Part shown: one piece after another, positions 61,127 through 64,000 of the stretch
How positions within the stretch are numbered: the stretch's first letter is position 1
Layout: the number at the start of each line of letters is the position of its first letter
Assembly: GCF_001570765.1 (NCBI RefSeq)
Contig: NZ_BCSH01000032.1
Location: 1 to 64,000, forward strand
Length of the DNA: 64,000 nucleotides
Origin: Nocardiopsis listeri NBRC 13360
Lineage (GTDB): Bacteria; Actinomycetota; Actinomycetes; Streptosporangiales; Streptosporangiaceae
Reading direction: 5' to 3'
Program-made: the position numbers and the translations under genes
Notes under the pieces: model-generated
Told to the model about the DNA's origin: nothing
Database searches by the model: none
Seen by the model: only the letters and a program-made list of their open reading frames with translations

Positions 61127-61546
61127 TCAGCGGTTGGGCGGGGCTTCGCTCACGTCGGCCAGCGCGGACCGCTCGTCCACCGCCCGGGCGAGGTCGCCCA
61201 TGGTGACGACTCCCACCACCTCGTCGTCGTCGACGACGGGCAGCCGGCGCACGGTCGCCGTGCGCATCGTGTGGGCGGCGTCCTTGACGCTGCTCTGGCG
61301 GGGCACGGTCACGACCTCGGTGCTGCACACGTCCCCGGCACGGATCGTCTCGGGGTCGCCCCCTTCGGCCACACACCGCACCACGACGTCGCGGTCGGTG
61401 AGCATGCCGCGCAGACGTCCCGAGGAGGTCACCACGACGTCGCCCACGTCCTCGTCGCGCATGATCTCCGCTGCCTCGCGCAAAGTGGTGTCGGGCGTGA
61501 CGGTGCGCACGCTCGGGTTCATGATCTCGGTGATGCTGTCCACCAT
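61127..61546 (-). CDS. CBS-domain protein
   Basis: A 139-residue protein of two CBS repeats (about 8-60 and 72-125): VRTVTPDTTLREAAEIMRDEDVGDVVV with LTDRDVVVRCVAEG, and VVTVPRQSSVKDAAHTMRTATVRRLPVV with GVVTMGDLARAV. Pairs of CBS repeats bind adenosyl nucleotides as an energy sensor; single-domain forms like this are common SigB-type stress proteins in actinomycetes. A well matched SigB-type promoter lies 40 bases upstream. No partner domain is attached, so the regulated target is unknown. Confidence 0.9.
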   Translation of the reverse strand: MVDSITEIMNPSVRTVTPDTTLREAAEIMRDEDVGDVVVTSSGRLRGMLTDRDVVVRCVAEGGDPETIRAGDVCSTEVVTVPRQSSVKDAAHTMRTATVRRLPVVDDDEVVGVVTMGDLARAVDERSALADVSEAPPNR

Positions 61547-61586
61547 GGTCTTCTCCCTTCACGGTCGTCGTCCTCAGTCCTCGGCC

Positions 61587-61612
61587 CTAACCGACCCTCT
61601 GCCGGGCGAAAC
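61587..61612 (-). promoter_or_regulatory. SigB-type promoter of the CBS gene
   Basis: On the minus strand, GTTTC (61608-61612) and GGTTAG (61587-61592) are separated by 15 bases. The -10 differs from GGGTAG at one position. Confidence 0.55.
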
Positions 61613-61680
61613 GTCATAGGCCTCCCGGTCTGCCCCGATCCCATCGATGTCCGCTCACCCGAATGAGTCGGCCACGCTCG

Positions 61681-61686
61681 GGGTAG
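61681..61686 (+). promoter_or_regulatory. Weak SigB-like -10 ahead of the DUF3140 gene
   Basis: GGGTAG at 61681-61686 lies about 37 bases before the start, but the expected -35 position reads GAATG and matches poorly. Divergent from the CBS promoter; listed as a weak candidate. Confidence 0.3.
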
Positions 61687-61722
61687 CCACGTCCACGACT
61701 CGGGAGAGAGGGGGTCGTCACT

Positions 61723-62067
61723 ATGGCGACGAGTGATCCGGAGGTCGACCGGCTCTGGGAGGAGTTCCACGCCTCGGTGAACATGACCGGCGAGGAACTG
61801 CGACGGTGGCTGCTCACGGACGCCTCGGGGGAGGAGGCGCTTCCCGCCGACGGTGATGTCTCCGTCGAGGGTGAACGCATCGTCCAACTCCTCGACAAGC
61901 GCAAGAGGGACGTGACCTCCGACGACATCGATCTGATGGAGCGGGTCTCACGGTTCGTGCAGGAGGAACTGACCGATCCGCGACCCCAGGACGACGCCTG
62001 GCGCAGGAGGATGATGCGTGTGGGTCACGACCCGCTCAGCCCCGATTCGGGGCCGTCGGACACCTGA
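61723..62067 (+). CDS. DUF3140 family protein
   Basis: A 114-residue, highly charged protein of the DUF3140 family: VDRLWEEFHASVNMTGEELRRWLLTDAS near the start and DIDLMERVSRFVQEELTDPR in the second half are characteristic, with WRRRMMRVGHDPL near the end. It binds no recognisable cofactor; related proteins are annotated as DNA-binding but unproven. Divergent from the CBS gene, followed by a strong terminator. Confidence 0.85.
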   Translation: MATSDPEVDRLWEEFHASVNMTGEELRRWLLTDASGEEALPADGDVSVEGERIVQLLDKRKRDVTSDDIDLMERVSRFVQEELTDPRPQDDAWRRRMMRVGHDPLSPDSGPSDT

Positions 62068-62079
62068 ACGAACCCACGT

Positions 62080-62119
62080 CGCGGTCGTGGGTGGAGGATC
62101 TTCTCCGCCCACGACCGCG
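62080..62119 (+). terminator. Terminator after the DUF3140 gene
   Basis: CGCGGTCGTGGG (62080-62091) and CCCACGACCGCG (62108-62119) form a perfect 12-bp stem; an inner GGAG/CTCC extends it. It sits 13 bases after the stop codon. Confidence 0.8.
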
Positions 62120-62488
62120 CACGGCCCCGTCCAACGGCGACGAGCGGTTCCGCCGCGGCGTCCTTGTCCACAAGGGCGCCGCGGCGTCCTTCGTGTCCGC
62201 GCCCTTGACCGAAGGGCTCGCTCACCAACGTTCGGCTCGCGCGCAGAAAATATCAGAACAGCGCCCAAAGAGGCCTTTCTGACGCACGTGGAGTATTTCA
62301 TCCCAACATAGGACAGTTTTCGCCCAAGAGCCCACAGGGCCGCTTTTCAACACTCACTTCTCGGGCAGCACCATGGAGATGCGCTTTTCACGCCGTTCGG
62401 GGAAACCATCGATCCCCCGCCCCGTCCGGGTCGTACGAACCACTCGAGAACGAGCACACCGGACACGTGAAGGGTCAGGAGATGCACC
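62120..62488. other. Intergenic region ahead of the second sigma gene
   Basis: No gene. It is AT-richer from about 62245 and contains the SigB-type promoter at 62344-62368 and the AGGAGAT ribosome site of the sigma gene. Confidence 0.5.
62344..62368 (+). promoter_or_regulatory. SigB-type promoter of the second sigma factor gene
   Basis: TTTTC (62344-62348), 14 bases, GGGCAG (62363-62368). The -10 is identical to that ahead of the first sigma gene. The start codon lies 120 bases downstream, nearly the same leader length as for the paralogue. Confidence 0.55.
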
Positions 62489-63319
62489 ATGCCCGCTCCC
62501 GTAGCGAACACCACCGCGATCAGAACCACCGTCGTGCCCACCGCCCGTCGTGAGCCCTCCCAGGACGCCTCCGCGGAGGATCTGTTGGCCTTGCTGAAGA
62601 GCCTGGACCAGGACGACCCGCTGAGCAGTCGGCTACGCGAGCGCATCACCCAGCACTACCTGCCGGTTCTGCACCGCATCGCCAACCGGTACCGGGGACA
62701 AGGGGAGAGGGTGGAGGACCTGCGGCAGACCGCCCACCTCGGGTTGGCCAAGGCGATCCGCGGCTACTCCCCCGATCGTGGTAAGGAGTTCATCCGCTAC
62801 CTCACGCCCACCGTGGCCGGGGAGATCAAACGGCACTTCCGGGACCACACCTGGGCGGTGCACACCCCCCGCGATCCCCAGACACGCCGCTCGGAGATGA
62901 TCAAGGTCCGCGCCGATCTGGAGCAACGCCTCAACCGCGCGCCCAACGTCGCCGAGATCGCCCAGGAGATGGGCATCACCGAAAAGCAGGTGGAGGAGGC
63001 CCGCCTGGTGTCGGAGGCCTACAACACCGTCTCGCTCAACGCGCCCGAGCCCCGTGAGGAAGGCGCTCCCACCACTCTCGAACACCACCTCGGGACGGAG
63101 GACGCCGCCCTGGACCTGGTCGTGGACCGTGCGACCGTCCGCCCGGCGCTGCGCGCGCTCCCCTGGCGGGAGCGGCTCATCATCCGTCGTCGGTTCTTCG
63201 ACGAGTGGACCCAGTCGCAGATCGCCGAGGAGGTGGGATGTTCCCAAATGCATGTGTCGCGCCTGTTGGCCGCATCCCTGCGCGGACTCCGCGAGACCAT
63301 CGGCGAGGACGGGCGCTGA
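62489..63319 (+). CDS. SigB/SigF/SigG family RNA polymerase sigma factor (paralogue)
   Basis: A 276-residue group 3 sigma factor, close paralogue of the one at 31829. Shared signatures are EPSQDASAEDLL at the N-terminus, RYRGQGERVEDLRQTAHLGLAKAI in region 2, EIKRHFRDHTWAVHTPR, then IAQEMGITEKQVEEARL in region 3 and FFDEWTQSQIAEEVGCSQMHVSRLL in region 4. Region 4 helices are nearly the same in both, so they should read similar -35 boxes. No anti-sigma gene is adjacent. AGGAGAT precedes the ATG. A hairpin follows the stop. Confidence 0.93.
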   Translation: MPAPVANTTAIRTTVVPTARREPSQDASAEDLLALLKSLDQDDPLSSRLRERITQHYLPVLHRIANRYRGQGERVEDLRQTAHLGLAKAIRGYSPDRGKEFIRYLTPTVAGEIKRHFRDHTWAVHTPRDPQTRRSEMIKVRADLEQRLNRAPNVAEIAQEMGITEKQVEEARLVSEAYNTVSLNAPEPREEGAPTTLEHHLGTEDAALDLVVDRATVRPALRALPWRERLIIRRRFFDEWTQSQIAEEVGCSQMHVSRLLAASLRGLRETIGEDGR

Positions 63320-63329
63320 GAGGGCCGGC

Positions 63330-63356
63330 CGCGGGCGTGCGGGCCGCACGCCCGCG
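63330..63356 (+). terminator. Terminator after the second sigma gene
   Basis: CGCGGGCGTGCG (63330-63341) and CGCACGCCCGCG (63345-63356) form a perfect 12-bp stem around a three-base loop, 11 bases after the stop. Confidence 0.75.
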
Positions 63357-63500
63357 CTCCCGGCCGTCTCCCCTTCCCGGAGCCGCTCTCCTCTTCGTCC
63401 TTGACGGGAAACCCTCGACATCGGAGCACGGTCGCAGCGGGCGCGGGTGTGACCGGCGACCGAACCGGTCAGGGAGATCGACACGAGAAGGGAGAGGACG

Positions 63501-64000
63501 ATGAGCGGACGAACGAATCGAGTGGGACGTCGACCCTGGATGAAGGGGGCTCTCAGAGGCGCCGTCGGCGCCATGGCCATGAGCGGAATGCGACAGGCCG
63601 CGGTGGGTCTGGGAATGATCGAACGCACCCCTCCCGAGGCCATGCTGCGCGAGGGGGTGCCGACGTTGCTGCGCCAAGTGCCCGAACATCGGCGCACCGC
63701 TGCCATCGAACTGGCGCACTGGAGCTACGGGGCGGCCGCGGGTGCGGCGTTCGGCCTCGTACCGGGGCGGCTGCGAGGCCACCGGCTGACCGGCCCGATC
63801 TACGGGGCCCTCTCTTGGGGCCTGTTCGAGCTGGCCTTGGCGCCGACGCTCGGTCTGGCCCACACACGAAGGGATCGTCCACAGGAGCGGCTGGCCCTGC
63901 TGGTGGATCACGTGGTCTTCGGACTCATCGTCGGGAAACCGCCCGAAGCCGAGATCACCGGCCCCGACGCGAAGGAACCCGAGCAGGAGACGGACCGAGA
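63501..64000 (+). CDS. Small membrane protein of unknown function, cut by the window end
   Basis: A protein of at least 166 residues that is still open at the right edge. GGGAGAGG precedes the ATG. Hydrophobic stretches (about 18-30, 70-82, 92-112 and 132-146) suggest several membrane helices, with YGAAAGAAFGLVPGRLRGH and IYGALSWGLFELALAPTLGLA between. The last visible residues are acidic and hydrophilic. It resembles actinobacterial DUF1440/DUF6789-like membrane proteins only in general layout; no function is proposed. Confidence 0.65.
   Translation, partial: MSGRTNRVGRRPWMKGALRGAVGAMAMSGMRQAAVGLGMIERTPPEAMLREGVPTLLRQVPEHRRTAAIELAHWSYGAAAGAAFGLVPGRLRGHRLTGPIYGALSWGLFELALAPTLGLAHTRRDRPQERLALLVDHVVFGLIVGKPPEAEITGPDAKEPEQETDR

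Noticed and set aside
1-64000. CRISPR arrays, tRNA or rRNA genes
   Set aside because: No regularly spaced direct repeats, cloverleaf-like sequences or rRNA signatures were noticed on reading; the only repeated elements were the two island-flanking segments and hairpins.

Overview
The window is high-GC DNA with dense, overlapping operons, F420-dependent and DUF-type genes typical of actinomycetes, two SigB/SigF-type sigma factors and Cys-type formate dehydrogenase. It looks like an actinobacterial chromosome, most likely a Nocardiopsis-like genus (family Nocardiopsaceae). That placement is inferred from gene content and base composition only. No rRNA, tRNA or CRISPR array was seen.

Region 1 (1-8.1 kb): a small membrane protein, a decayed flavin monooxygenase, and a choline-O-sulfate module: BCCT transporter, formylglycine-generating enzyme and choline sulfatase, i.e. 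uptake, sulfatase activation and release of choline as an osmoprotectant source. Region 2 (8.1-13.4 kb, minus strand): a four-gene operon of ATP-grasp ligase, CocE/NonD hydrolase, cytochrome P450 and a Cys-rich copper-storage-like protein, possibly a small uncharacterised peptide/amide pathway. Region 3 (13.4-18.1 kb): stress-type genes (F420 oxidoreductase, GH15 hydrolase, DUF1360, SDR), two of them behind SigB-type promoters.

Region 4 (18.4-31.6 kb): a tightly coupled 11-gene minus-strand operon plus one divergent gene for a heptose-containing glycan: GmhA, HldE, a GT2-GmhB fusion, two GT9 heptosyltransferase-like enzymes, further glycosyltransferases, a UDP-xylose-synthase-like epimerase, an SDR and a NodU/TobZ-type carbamoyltransferase. 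Region 5 (31.8-36.9 kb): a SigB-type sigma factor, a FUSC-type membrane protein, a DUF2231-Rieske protein, a small membrane protein and a stand-alone cytochrome c oxidase subunit I.

Region 6 (37.1-52.1 kb) is the most novel part. A roughly 14.7 kb island, visibly lower in GC and bounded by two directly repeated intergenic segments, holds transposase remnants and a 12-gene minus-strand operon. The operon starts with a short unlisted gene for a 44-residue acidic peptide ending in Cys, followed by TfuA, YcaO, an HTTM-like membrane protein, an alpha/beta hydrolase fused to a MoaD/ThiS-like sulfur carrier ending in Gly-Gly, a GNAT, an acyl-CoA dehydrogenase, a carrier protein, a prolyl-AMP ligase (specificity residues D-L-L-Y-A-A-L-V-C), an MFS exporter, a methyltransferase and a HypF-type carbamoyltransferase. 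It reads as an undescribed hybrid: a ribosomal peptide that is thioamidated with sulfur from a dedicated carrier, capped with a proline-derived pyrrole acyl group, and possibly carbamoylated at a C-terminal Cys thiol.

Region 7 (52.1-64 kb): DUF2267 gene, a three-gene formate dehydrogenase operon, a pyruvate-oxidase-like ThDP enzyme, a frameshifted zinc alcohol dehydrogenase, CBS and DUF3140 proteins, a second SigB-type sigma factor and a partial membrane protein. Several promoters across regions 3, 5 and 7 share a GTTT-N14-16-GGG(T/C)AG pattern, which suggests that the two sigma factors control a local stress and redox regulon.
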